Shown here: positions 11,163-21,900 of the stretch, piece after piece
Layout: the number at the start of each line of letters is the position of its first letter
Position numbering within the stretch: the stretch's first letter is position 1
Origin: Calliopum simillimum
Lineage: Eukaryota > Arthropoda > Insecta > Diptera > Lauxaniidae
Assembly (NCBI GenBank): GCA_951812925.1
Contig: OX638368.1
Span: forward strand, 66,922,569-66,986,568
Length of the DNA stretch: 64,000 bases
Direction of reading: 5' to 3'
The notes under the pieces: generated by a model
Databases searched by the model: none
What the model saw: only the letters and a program-made list of their open reading frames with translations
What the model was told of the DNA's origin: nothing
Position numbers and translations under genes: made by a program

Positions 11163-11329
11163 TAAGTGATTTTAAGGTTTAAACAAATTCAATGTAAAAA
11201 GAATTTAATTAAGAAAATTTCGGCGGCCACTGCCCTGCACAATGAACGAATGACAAAAATAATTGATTTTGACGAATACAATGAATATGTATTAGAGCGA
11301 GTGAGATGTTGGTATGGATGTTATACTAA

Positions 11330-11662
11330 AATTGTATATCAGCAGCTGATACAATTTTGATATCCATTTTAGATACAAAATTGACATATCAGTCGCTGAT
11401 ACAATTTTGATATAATTTTGATATCCATTTCAGATACAAAATTGGCATGTACCTTTTTTCACAGCAGCTGATATAATTTTGATATCCATTTCAGATACAA
11501 TGACATGAAATTGACAAATTTTCTTGATCGGGTAAGTACAATGATTAATGTTTCCTTTTCTAAAAAGTAAATTTTACAGGAGAAGGTTTTTTTTTTAAAT
11601 ATCTTTGCATTTAGTATAGCTCTAACAGGTGTAAACCATGTGTAAACGATCAAGAAATTTGT
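11330..11662. repeat. Short tandem repeats and a small hairpin element
   Basis: Three imperfect units of about 60 bases share CAGCAGCTGATAYAATTTTG and GATATCCATTTCAGATACAA (11338-11500). Next to them CAAATTTTCTTGATCG at 11515-11530 is matched in inverted orientation at 11647-11661, enclosing about 115 bases. No coding content. Confidence 0.55.
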
Positions 11663-11762
11663 TCATGGAATCCGATTTGACTATAAATTGGCATAATCAA
11701 TAGTTGCATAGTGGATAAAATTACTACCAAATATTTTTTCAAAATTTAAAAAAATGGCGGAG

Positions 11763-12578
11763 ATATGGGACTTTGAAATTTTTAGGTTAGTTTTTTTTGA
11801 GAAGCTATAACTTTAGTTGCATTTATCCAATGCTCAATTTTATGGTGTCAAATGATTTGTCTTGAAACAAGCTTTAAAATAAAATATTAGCAAAAATAAT
11901 TTTTTTTTTTATATAAAAAAAAAATTTTAAATTGAGTTACCCAAAATATGTAATTTTTGATATTTTTTATTTTTCTTGCAAAAAAAGCTACAGGTGTAAC
12001 TTACCAGTCCTCCAAAAATTGCAGTGGGCCTGCCTGTGGTTCTCCAGGAAAACAATAAAATGTGGCTTCTACCGCAATTTTTCTATACAATTTTTTTGAA
12101 TTTGAAATTTTTAATTAAACGAAAATTTGAATTTGAAAAAAGTGCGTTGGTACATTCATTAGTACTATACAAGCAAAAAAACAGTCAATAAACTAACTTC
12201 AGCATTTGAAAATTTGATTTAATAAAAATTTTGAATTGAAAAAATGTACTGAAAAATTGCGGAAGATACTACATTTTATTGTTTTTCTGGAGAACCACTG
12301 GCAGGCCCACTCCAATTTTTGGAGGACTGGTAAGTTACACCTGTAGCTTGTTTTGCAAGAAAAATAAAAAATATCAAAAATGACATATTTTGGGAAACTC
12401 AATTTAAAATTTTTTTTTCAGTGTAAGCAATATATAAAAAAAAAAAAATTTTGCTTTTTTATTTTAAAACCTGTTTCAAGACAAATCATTTGACACCATA
12501 AAATTGAGAATTGGATAAATGCAACTAAAGTTATAGCTTCTCAAAAAAAACTAACATAAAAATTTCAAAGTCCCATAT
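11763..12578. repeat. Fold-back element with arms of about 335 bases
   Basis: The left arm 11763-12095 is the reverse complement of 12245-12578 with scattered differences. Outer ends read ATATGGGACTTTGAAATTTT and its complement. Landmarks in both arms are GAAGCTATAACTTTAGTTGC, GGTGTCAAATGATTTGTCTT and GCTACAGGTGTAACTTACCA. The loop is about 150 bases. No clean target duplication could be defined. Confidence 0.85.
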
Positions 12579-12918
12579 GGTAGTACATAATTTTTTTCAC
12601 TATAATATTGGTTTCATTTGAAAGGTATTTTGACTGACTACAAAATCGTTGCACAAAAATTTTAAATCCAAGTCAAGATTTTTGAGTTAAGGCACATTTT
12701 CAAAAATTTTGACCAGTTTTTTTATATTTATAGTACTTTTTTCCAAAAAATGTCAAATTAACCTATAGTTTTTCCAGCAAATTATGGAAGCCTTACCAAT
12801 TTCATTTCATTTGATATGAAATTTATATCTAATTTTCTTCATTAGCACATTTTTTATAGGAAAACAAAAAAGTAAGCCAAAGGAATTTTCATGAACAACA
12901 ACGGAAATTTGGATAGCA

Positions 12919-13058
12919 AACTAGGTGTTGGATATATTATAGACTGATCCGCGGCCGAAAACCGCCGCAAAGCCGGTATTGGATTTTTGGGAGTTCTAAA
13001 TCTTAAGCCGCAATCGCAGGCCAGCCACTTACCCCTACTTTTATGCAAAATTACTGTG
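12919..13058. repeat. Partial copy of the MITE family found at 49462-49970
   Basis: GCAAACTAGGTGTTGGATAT, GCGGCCGAA, CCGGTATTGGATTTTTGGGA and CTTACCCCTAC follow the same order as in the right half of the 49.5 kb MITE. It lacks both terminal repeats, so it is a fragment. Confidence 0.7.
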
Positions 13059-13069
13059 GGAAAAAAAAC

Positions 13070-13556
13070 GGTCCAAATTTCAGAAAAGTCGTAATATCTC
13101 GAAAACTACGAGTCAGGTTTCAAAAGTTTTGTAATTAATATTGTAGCTTATTAAATTACCTTTCATATGACATCCATATTCTGGAAATCAATAAAGCCGT
13201 TTTTGTTTATAAGACATTTTTGGAAAAATATTGCTTTAAAAACAAAAAAACTGGTAAAATTTTCGATAATTCGCCATATCTCGAAAACCATGACTAGGAT
13301 TTAAAATTTTTGCTCCGATCTTGCAGCTTGTTAAAATAGCTTTCATATGACACCAATATTATTAAAATCCATCAAGGGAATCTGAACTTATACCGGTTTT
13401 CATAAAAGCTATATCCCGATCTTCCGATGGCTATATCTCCGAAAGTGGGTTCGACCAGAAATTTTTGTTGTTGTTGTAGTAATAAATTCCCAGAGCCCTA
13501 TTTGGGCAAAAAAAAAAATAAAAAAAACAACAACAGTTTTTAAAGTAAAATTGTTC
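13070..13556. repeat. Dispersed repeat, copy 1
   Basis: Contains CCTTTCATATGACATC, then TATCCCGATCTTCCGATGGC, TATATCTCCGAAAGT and CCCAGAGCCCTATTTGGGCA. The same ordered blocks occur at 34034-34255 and, inverted and partial, at 50130-50190. Non-coding. The other full copy received the Gypsy insertion. Confidence 0.75.
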
Positions 13557-14075
13557 CAACAGCTGACTAAGATTCGGCAGATGTTAAATTTTTATTTGTG
13601 TGTGTGATAATGAAAAAGTGAAAAACTTTACAAAATTATAATTCTTTTGGTTTAATTTTTGTTTTAATATTTACAAAAGAAAAGAAAAGTGTGTAAAAAC
13701 GTGTAGCAATGACAAGAACTTATTTTGCACAATTTGACAAGTTCACCACTAAAGCTTTTGTGTGGTGAATTTATGAGCTTTTTCTAAAAGATTTTTGCGC
13801 CAGAATACCGAATGTCTTAAAAAATCTTAGACAGTAATTCTGAAATATATTCCGAAAGACTTTCTGCTATCTTAGCCAGAATAACCCTATTAACCAACAA
13901 CTTGCAGTCACAAAAAAAAATAAACAAAATACATCGAATGTTGGTTAAGTCTTAATTGCTTTCGCTATAACTCCGTAACGGTACTTTTTACAGTTATAAA
14001 ATTTGTGAGGAAGATGCATATTGACGAATTATAGATTTTCATCAAAAAATTAAAATCCGAAATCGTGTCAGTTAA
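13557..14075. other. AT-rich spacer, nothing recognised
   Basis: No open frame of note, no inverted repeats and no RNA gene seen. Confidence 0.5.
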
Positions 14076-14711
14076 AGGGCCGTCTACACGCACAATCTTA
14101 CCTCAAGACTTACCTGCGCAAACTGGTTTGTGTAAGCCTGCGCAAACTGGTTTGTGTAAAGGGCCGTCCACTTGCACAGTTTTGCCTCAAGACTTACCTG
14201 CGCAAACTGGTTTGTGCTGGTAAGTCTGTACGTATGGACGGCAAAAGTCAAGTTTGCGCTGTCGAAAAGTGCGGCCTGTGCTTTCTTTGAATTTCCAAAA
14301 ATTCTTTTCCACAAACTAGTCTTGCGCAGGCAAGTTGGAACGTGTGGACGGCGTACAGGCCGTGCCTTCAATCTGTCGCTTAGATTTCACTCTTCAAGTG
14401 CATTTATATTGCATGTGATAGCTCTGTCATAAACATTTTCACTTTTTTTAATTAATCCATTATAGAAAATATGCAAAAGGAAAAATAATTCAAATGAAAA
14501 TAAAATTTTTGCTATACGTCATGTTGCTATGAATATGAATTATACTGAAAACTGCACAGACTGCCTGTTTCGTATGGACGCAATAAAAAAAGTATGCGCA
14601 AACCCTCTAGTTTGCAAGAACTAGGTTTGCACAGGTAAGACAGTAGATGTGGACGGCCCTTAAGCCTGCGCAAACTGGTTTGTGCAGGTAAGTCTGTGCG
14701 TGTGGACAGCA
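14076..14711. mobile_element. Harbinger-type MITE interrupted by a second copy of itself
   Basis: The outer copy begins AGGGCCGTCTACACGCACA at 14076 after TAA. Its right end, altered to GTGTGGACAGCAG, lies near 14711. A second copy, 14160-14660, begins AGGGCCGTCCACTTGCACA and ends GTGGACGGCCCT, with TAA on both sides. The phrase CTGCGCAAACTGGTTTGTG appears on each side of the inner copy. Three-base TAA duplications point to PIF/Harbinger mobilisation. A truncated relative lies at 46680-46938. Confidence 0.75.
14160..14660. mobile_element. Inner Harbinger-type MITE, TAA target duplication
   Basis: Ends AGGGCCGTC and GACGGCCCT, flanked by TAA at 14157-14159 and 14661-14663. The 501-base interior is non-coding, apart from chance frames. 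Confidence 0.75.
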
Positions 14712-14769
14712 GTAGTAGTAAAGTTGTTGTCTGTTCTGGCATTGTTGCTGTTAAAAGTTCCTAATTTCA

Positions 14770-15010
14770 AGAAATTTGATTTGGTCCATTTTTTTTTTTT
14801 TTCTATAGAAATTTATTAATGATGCAATTTCAGATACATGTTGCATATCAAATGAAAGGAGATAAATTTGGCTTCTTAGTTTAGTTATTGAAATTATAGG
14901 TTAATAATACATTTTTTGGGAAAAATAACGGTTTTTTGGGAAGAAAATGGGGTGATTTTTTGAAAAAATGTCATATCTCGAAATCTATCTCTCAAATTGA
15001 AAAATTTTGT
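14770..15010. repeat. Dispersed repeat, copy 2, left part
   Basis: Continues at 34034-34255 on the far side of the Gypsy insertion. GTCATATCTCGAAA and TTGAAAAATTTTGTATAA align with copy 1 (AATATCTCGAAAAC, CAAAAGTTTTGTAATTAA). Confidence 0.6.
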
Positions 15011-15014
15011 ATAA
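15011..15014. repeat. Gypsy target-site duplication ATAA, left
   Basis: ATAA precedes TGTGATGACG of the left LTR and is repeated directly after the right LTR at 34034-34037. Four-base duplications are usual for Ty3/Gypsy. The left boundary may be off by one base. Confidence 0.88.
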
Positions 15015-16545
15015 TGTGATGACGAAAGTCGGAAAACTCGTTTTCGACACACAAAAGCATTTTTTGTTAGTTATAGTTTTTTTATGTATTTCCTATAAAA
15101 AAGGGTTTAAGTTTAAAATTAAAAAAAAAATATTTATCGCAAAGGTTAGGGAAAAATCCCATATATTAGTTTATTATTATTATTTCACTTATATTTTTCT
15201 TGTATTAACAACTAAACTGAATTCCAATTAAAAAAAAAATGATTAAAAAACCCAAAAAAACAGAAAAATGTATTACTAAATAAGTACTAGTTATAAGTTA
15301 AAAATGCAACACTGAGAAATGTCATGTGAACAGGCCCAAGACATTTTTCATATCAACGGCAACCTTGCACGATGTGACAACTATGTCAACCAAAACAGCT
15401 GATTGTCATTTCGTACATCGTCAAAGTGAAAGTAAGAATTATAAAGCAACGAGCTGAAATCAATTCTTGGTCAGTCGATCGTCGAGGTTCACCGAGGTAA
15501 CATCAACAGCTGCAGCTACAGAGTTCAGGTAATATTGTAATTTTGTCAAAGACTTCGGACCAACGCGACGATTTTTTTGTGATCACGAGCGGTTAACTGC
15601 GTAATAGCAGGGTACTGCGGGTGCGAACGAAAAACACGAACAGACGCGACCCCCCTTTTTTTTGTTAAGTTGTGGACACGAGCGGTTAACTGCGGAATAG
15701 CAGGGCACTGCGGGTGGAAGCAGGTTGGCAAAGTGACAAAATAAACAGACGCGACGCCTCTCTTGCTAAGTTGTAGACACGAGCGGTTAACTGCGTAATA
15801 GCAGGGCACTGCGGGTGGAACAGAGTTGCAAAACCAACAAACGAACAGACGCGACGCCTCTCTTGCGAAGTTGTAGACACGAGCGGTTAACTGCGTAATA
15901 GCGGGGCACTGCGGGTGGAACAGATTTGCAAAAGTAACAAACGAACAGACGCGACGCCTCTTTTGCTAAGTTGTGGACACGAGCGGTTAACTGCGTAATA
16001 GCAGAGCGCTGCGGGTGGAAGCAAGTAACATTCAAAGGCAACAAACCGACGCGACGTCCTTTTGTATGTGTGACTGTAGACACGAGCGGTTAACTGCGTC
16101 ATGGCAGAGCACTGCGGGTGAATGCAAGATCACGAGCAAAATTTCACACGAGACACAAGAGGGGAAAAAAACTAGGAGCGAAAAATACGAAGAGACCAAG
16201 ACTAAACGACGCATGACAAAACTATCCAACCACCGCAAGGATAGCGACAGCGTGTCATCGCGCGGCCCGGCAGCAAAGCAGCGGAGAGAAAAGGCGAAGA
16301 TCCAGAGCAGCGGCGAGAGCGGAACTTAAAAACATTAAAACTAAGGAAAAAAAACTGAAATAAAAACAAAATTGTGAAAACATCAAAACTACGCGTGTGT
16401 TTGCTTCTCTCCGAACTAAGGAAGTTGGCGTAGGGTTTGTTTTTTTCGTTATCGTATGTTCAGCCGAGGTCTATGCAAATATAAATTTTGTGTAGCCGAA
16501 CCTGTGGACGCCGCTGAGGATCACCCCCGCGAAAGGTTCGTTACA
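15015..16545 (+). repeat. Gypsy 5' LTR
   Basis: About 1531 bases, starting TGTGATGACG and ending TTCGTTACA. Compared with the 3' LTR at 32504-34033 I see one extra A in a run near 15257 and one substitution near 15310 (GCAAC versus GCATC). The LTR carries the promoter and polyadenylation functions. It includes a six-unit array of about 100 bases. The frames called inside it are by-products of that array. Confidence 0.93.
15584..16130. repeat. Six-unit, about 100-base array inside the 5' LTR
   Basis: CACGAGCGGTTAACTGCG starts units at 15584, 15677, 15778, 15878, 15978 and 16081 (spacing 93 to 103). Each continues TAATAGCAGGGCACTGCGGG, a spacer, then ACAGACGCGACGCC. The same array occurs in the 3' LTR. 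It is far more GC-rich than its surroundings and may bind a regulatory factor, which is inference. Confidence 0.9.
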
Positions 16546-16546
16546 A

Positions 16547-16564
16547 TGGCGCCCGAGCAGGGAC
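16547..16564 (+). promoter_or_regulatory. Primer-binding site, lysine-tRNA-like
   Basis: TGGCGCCCGAGCAGGGAC starts one base after the LTR. It differs at one position from the lentiviral tRNA-Lys3 primer site, so reverse transcription is probably primed by tRNA-Lys. Confidence 0.85.
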
Positions 16565-16885
16565 CGGAGATACTGACAACGCGAATTATAAAATAAAAAA
16601 AAAAATATATAATAATAAAGTATAGATAAGACCCTACACAGCAACTTCAACGCGTACACGTTCGAAAAAAAAAACGAAACAAAATTCGGCGAAAATAACT
16701 AAAAAATCAGTGCATACGCGCGTACGAACAGTGATTAAAAAAAAAAAAAAAAAAAAAACTAAAAGTGCTCTCTTTCAAAAAAAATCAGTAACTAGTTAAA
16801 GAAAAAGAAGGACAGTGGAAAAAAAAATAAATTTATTAAATTATAAAAACAGACAGTGGGATAAAAATATATATAAATAAAAAAA

Positions 16886-16918
<33 letters not shown>

Positions 16919-16944
16919 TTTAACTAGTAAAAGAAAAAGAAAAA
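16565..16944 (+). other. A-rich Gypsy leader, part before the BEL insertion
   Basis: Untranslated leader with long A runs and repeated purine motifs, including AGAAAAAGAAGGACAGTGG and ACAGACAGTGGGATAAA. Continues at 23633-24560 after the BEL insertion. No open frame. Confidence 0.75.
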
Positions 16945-16949
16945 CAGAC
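16945..16949. repeat. BEL target-site duplication CAGAC, left
   Basis: CAGAC is repeated at 23628-23632 directly after the other BEL LTR. Five-base duplications are typical of BEL/Pao. Confidence 0.9.
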
Positions 16950-17262
16950 TGTGTGGGATGATGCATCCACATAGTCGTTGAGGGCCGCCATTCTCATTGA
17001 TAAAAACTCTAATCGATAACAATTCAATTCTTTTATTAAATTCACGGTACTTAAATTACTTTAATTTTATCTTAAATTACAATTCAAACTTTATATCAAA
17101 AAACAATATTTTCTAAAAGAAACGTGGTTGACCGACCAGCACAAAACTATCTATATATCAGAAATCAAAACGTCAGAATCAATGTCATAAAGTTGATGAC
17201 ATTTAGTAGATCTGTTCGGAAATCAGTAAACTGCATATGATTATGAGGTCTGTTCCTGTACA
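16950..17262 (-). repeat. BEL 3' LTR (low-coordinate copy)
   Basis: 313 bases, identical to 23315-23627 except one A/G difference near 17168. Confidence 0.93.
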
Positions 17263-17491
17263 TGCTCCCGGCCAATGCTGGAACCAGCATGATGATAGCG
17301 ATACTGCAGAAAAATCTTATAAATTTTTTATACAATAAAATATTTTTTACGACTTACAAGGAAGTGCTTTGCTTTTTATGGAGCAAAAGAAAGCACTTAA
17401 GAAAAATGCACGATAATTGTGAAATGAAACTTATGCTAAGGTAACTATAAGAGTGTGGTATTGTGTTATTTGAATGCATTCGTAGAATGAT

Positions 17492-18946
17492 TTACAAATT
17501 TGTCTGTGGTTCGGTATGGTTTGGTATTGGCAGCCTACAAATCTTTGAAACTGATCTTTTGAATATTCCAGTTTTAGTTTGCACCGTGACAACGCGTACT
17601 AAATTGTCCGGACCAGGGTGCACATCAATAATTCGGGCCAATACCCATTGGTTTGGGGGCAATCTATCATCCTTAACGATGACTAAATCGTTGCGTTGGA
17701 GATTTTCTGTTTGCTTGTGCCATTTTGGACGTGATTGTAGATGCGATAGCCAGTCAGATGACCATTTTGACCAAAACTGTCGTATGAGCGATTGTAGAGC
17801 TAAGTAGTGCTTGCTGATGTTGATATCTTTGTGCGTTTCTTCCGGTGGTGCCAACAAAGAATCACCAATCAAAAAATGACCCGGAGTCAATACCTCTAGG
17901 TCATTAGGATCCGAAGTGAGAGGACATAGAGGCCTAGAATTGAGGCAAGCCTCAATTCGTACAAGCACTGTCGAAAGTTCCTCATACGTGAACCGAAGAC
18001 CTTCCGTGATACGTTTGAGATGATACTTTACGGATTTGATGTTGGCTTCCCATAAGCCTCCGAAATTTGGAGAATGAGGTGGGTTAAAATGCCATTGAAT
18101 ATTTCTTAACGCCAGTTGCGGAATGATGTCCTTCTTTATTGCTTCCTCAAACTCCTTCTGTGAACGTTGCAGTGTTTTTGCTGCACCGGTAAAATTCGTG
18201 CCACAATCACTATAAATTTCATGGCAGATTCCACGCCGCCCAATAAATCGCTGCAGTGCCATCATAAAATGTTCAGTGCTGAGTCCAGTAACTGCTTCCA
18301 AATGGATTGCTTTCGTGGCCAAGCATATAAATAAGACGATATAGCCCTTGTAGGTAGTATGCCCACGAAATCTGGAAGCTTTTAATTCAATAGCTCCGGT
18401 GTAGTCAATGCCGGTTGCGAAAAATGGCCTGGTTGGTGGGTTTACCCTATGGTACGGTAAATTACCCATTAGTTGTGGCGTGATTTGTGGTTTAGCTCGA
18501 AAACACTGGATGCATTTTCGGAGTTGATATTTGACTGTGCTACGAGCATTTATCACCCAAAACTTCTTGCGTATGTACGATAGCGTCAGTTGTAACCCAC
18601 CATGTAAGGTATTGTGGTGAGCATCCATTATAATTAAGGTGGTGACGTGGTGGTCAGGGGGCAAAATTATTGGATGCTTTTGCCCGTATGACAATTGAGC
18701 GTGTTGTAAGCGTCCGCCAACTCGGAGAATATCGTATGGATCAATAAAGGGTGTTAAATTAGTCAATTTGCTCTTAGCAGGCAAAGGTTTTCTGTTCTGT
18801 AGATGATTTTTTTCGGAATGAAATGAAGCTTGTTGGACTAATCGACAAATTGTTGTTATACTGTGTTGTAGTTCATTCACAGAAATTGGACCAGTTAATT
18901 TGGTTGCTGTATTTTGCTTGTTGGCATTATGACGAAAACGCAAAAT
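17492..18946 (-). CDS. BEL integrase and C-terminal domain (downstream of an in-frame stop)
   Basis: This is the integrase end of the BEL polyprotein. It holds the zinc-binding region (HHNTLHGG, then CIQC), the catalytic core with Asp in GIDYTGAIE, Asp in IYSDCGTNFTGA and Glu in NFGGLWEANIKS, and the C-terminal Pao-type domain with WSKWSSDWLSHLQ and GPDNLVRVV. It shares its reading frame with the Gag-RT frame upstream and is separated from it only by the stop at 18947-18949. Without readthrough it has no obvious translation start of its own. All three catalytic residues are kept. Confidence 0.9.
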   Translation of the reverse strand: MLRFRHNANKQNTATKLTGPISVNELQHSITTICRLVQQASFHSEKNHLQNRKPLPAKSKLTNLTPFIDPYDILRVGGRLQHAQLSYGQKHPIILPPDHHVTTLIIMDAHHNTLHGGLQLTLSYIRKKFWVINARSTVKYQLRKCIQCFRAKPQITPQLMGNLPYHRVNPPTRPFFATGIDYTGAIELKASRFRGHTTYKGYIVLFICLATKAIHLEAVTGLSTEHFMMALQRFIGRRGICHEIYSDCGTNFTGAAKTLQRSQKEFEEAIKKDIIPQLALRNIQWHFNPPHSPNFGGLWEANIKSVKYHLKRITEGLRFTYEELSTVLVRIEACLNSRPLCPLTSDPNDLEVLTPGHFLIGDSLLAPPEETHKDINISKHYLALQSLIRQFWSKWSSDWLSHLQSRPKWHKQTENLQRNDLVIVKDDRLPPNQWVLARIIDVHPGPDNLVRVVTVQTKTGIFKRSVSKICRLPIPNHTEPQTNL

Positions 18947-21900
18947 TTAAGCTATTACACGAGTTAATCTATTAAGTGAAGAATATTTGTAAACAATAGA
19001 TTCGGCGCTGACAGCTATATTGATTTGAAGTCTTCTATTTTCGGTCTCTAAAAGGTTTGGATCAATCTCCGTATATGCAAATTTTGGTTTCGGCCAATTT
19101 TCTGAAGGTTGGCCTAACCAAGAAGGTCCATACCACCATAAATCAAAATTAGCCAGTTCATTTAGCGTTAGACCTCGTGTTGCACAGTCTGATGGATTGT
19201 CCTTACTCTTAACATGATTCCAATTGTGCGGTGAGGTGTGATCCAAGATTTTTGCAATACGGTTCGCGACGAAAGTTTTCCATCGAGTCACATCGCCTTT
19301 CACCCAAAATAACACGATGCTTGCATCGGTCCAAAAAAATGTGTTGATATCGTCTATAGATATGACTAAATATTTCTTTACCCATGTGACTAATTTTGCA
19401 GCCAATAAAGCACCACATAATTCCACCCTAGGTATGGAAATAGGCTTAGTAGGTGTGACTCTACTTTTGGAGGTAAGTAAATAGGAATAAATAGTACCGT
19501 TGTTGTAAACCAAACGTAAATACACACTAGCTGCGTATGCAGAAGATGACCCGTCGCTAAATGCATGCAATTCGGCTACGCTAATGGATTTAGTAAAGAA
19601 TTTAACCCAGCGGGGAATCTTAAGTGACTCTATGTATGTAAAATTGTCTGCAAATTGATGCCAGCGATTTTCCAACGAATTTGGGAGTGGATCATCCCAA
19701 TCGATACTTGTGAGATTATTGGTGGAGGTATCTCTAAGCTTGGTGGTCCAAATATCTTTAAGAATGATCTTGGCTGAAATGATTATTGGTGCTATAAGAC
19801 CAAGCGGGTCATATAGCCGTGCTATGGTAGAAAGTACATTTCTTTTTGTGGCTATAGAAGGAAGTGTAAAGTTGATTTTGAAATAAAAGCTATCGGTGGT
19901 GGGTTGCCAAAACATTCCGAGGGTTTTCACAGTGTTTTGAGAGTCAAGCGGTTGCAGAGCTCTACCGCACTGATCATCCATAGGAATTGACTCTAATAAT
20001 GTTGGATGATTGCTTGCCCACTTCCTTAAGTGCATTCCTGCAGTCTGTAGTGCACCTTTGACATGTTGTTGAATTTCTAGTGCATTTTCTATGGTATCAC
20101 TGCCAGTAAGGATGTCATCAACATACATATCCTCTTTAAGAATTTTTTTTGCTAATGGGTATCGTGCTTTTTCATCTTCTGCGATTTGATGAAGGACGCG
20201 AATAGCTGTAAATGGTGCTGAGGCCGTGCCAAAAGTTACGGTAGAAAGAGCGAATTCCTGAATTTCGTTCGTTTTGTTTCGCCATAGGATGCGTTGGTAC
20301 TGCGAGTCTTCTGAATGCATGTCAATGCATCTATACATCTTTTGAATATCTGCCGTAAACACAAATTGGTGCATTCTCAATTTTAATAAAATAGCAGGAA
20401 GTTCATTTTGCAAAGGAGGGCCAATGCTAAGCATGTCATTTAGAGAACGGCCGTTTGAAGTTTTTGCAGATGCATCGAAGACTATACGCACTTTCGTTGA
20501 CACACTTTCCTCTTTAATGACTGCGTGATGAGGTAACACACACGATGATTGAGATGGCTTTCCAGAAGGCGAAATTATACGATGTTGACTTTCAGTTGTA
20601 GTAACTCTTGATAGTTGATCTAACTCGAAATAATCTTCGATAGCATCACGATATTGTTGGCTCAGTTTTGGGTCTCTCTCTAATCGACGCTCGAGTTGAT
20701 GAAAACGGTTTAAAGCTGTTTGTTTAGACCGTCCTAGTGTTTGATTTGGATCAAAAATAGATTTTAACGGCAATCTTACCAGATACTTTCCGTTTGATTG
20801 GCGCTGATGAGTTTGACTAAAAAAATCTTCACACCATTGCTCCTCAGCTGATAGGAAACGTTCCTCAGGAATTTGTTCGAGATCAAAAAACCTATGCGTG
20901 AGTCTTTCCAGCTCAACTGTTGCGTGGTGACAGTTTATGGTTCGAGACATTTCTTCAACTGATGAAGTTTGGCCTAATAAAATCCAGCCGAAACGCGTAC
21001 TTTGTGCAATTGGTTCATCAGAAGATCCAATACGGATTTGGGGTAGTAAAATTTGAGACATCAAATCAGCTCCAATTATAAGATCTATTTTTTGTGGTAT
21101 GTTGAAATTAGGATCCGCTAGTGCAAGACCCATGGCATGTGGCCATTCTTGTGGAACGATCCGTTGACTTGGCAAAATGGAATTGAATGATTTTAAAACA
21201 TAAGCGTATTCTACAAATAGCGTAAAGGTGGGATCAGTGCACGAACCTAGGGAAAAGCTAACAGCGTGTTTACAGTGTTGATTGGCCCCTTGACCAACCC
21301 CAGAAATCTCTGCACATATGGATGTACGCTTTAACTGCAGTGCTTGGGCTAAAGCTTCAGAAACTAGGGTGCCTTCCGATCCTGGATCTATAAGAGCGCG
21401 AACAGTGGCCTTATGACCCCTATATGGGTTGCTTATGTTTACTCTAGCCGTTGCTAATAAAATTTTCGGAGAAGAGGTGCTAGATGAATTCTGTAATCTA
21501 ACACTTGCTGCGTCAGCTATCGATGTCTTATGAGAATGAACAGTGTGGTTTGATGGATGAACTGGAGGTTGTTGACTATGAACTGGCGTAGGAGGTGTAG
21601 AGCTCCACGATGCTTGGCATCCATCGTTGCTAGAAGATGATGTTGGCTGTGCAGCAGCTATTGCATTTTTACTTTGATTTGTGTTGGTCGGAATGTGAAG
21701 CATGGTATGGTGACGTCCTCCACACTGAAAACAATTTTTGGAACTCGTGCATTTGGCTATGAGGTGACGATGGCTTAAGCAGTTTATGCAAAGCTTATAT
21801 CGTTGAACTAGTGACTTTCGCTCAAAACAATCCTTTTCGAGAAAAGAGGAACAAAATCGGATTCCATGATCTTTTTTGCATAATGGACACACCTCTACTC

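Noticed and set aside
15584..16130. Regularly spaced repeats that might suggest a CRISPR array
   Set aside because: Units are long, spacers are near-identical, and the array is an LTR part in a eukaryotic genome.
15546..16238. Minus-strand frames in the LTR with repeated NRSCLQL-type peptides
   Set aside because: They are translations of the 100-base LTR array, appear again in the other LTR and have no start context or family match.
17463..17807. 114-codon plus-strand frame
   Set aside because: Antisense shadow of the BEL integrase C-terminus.
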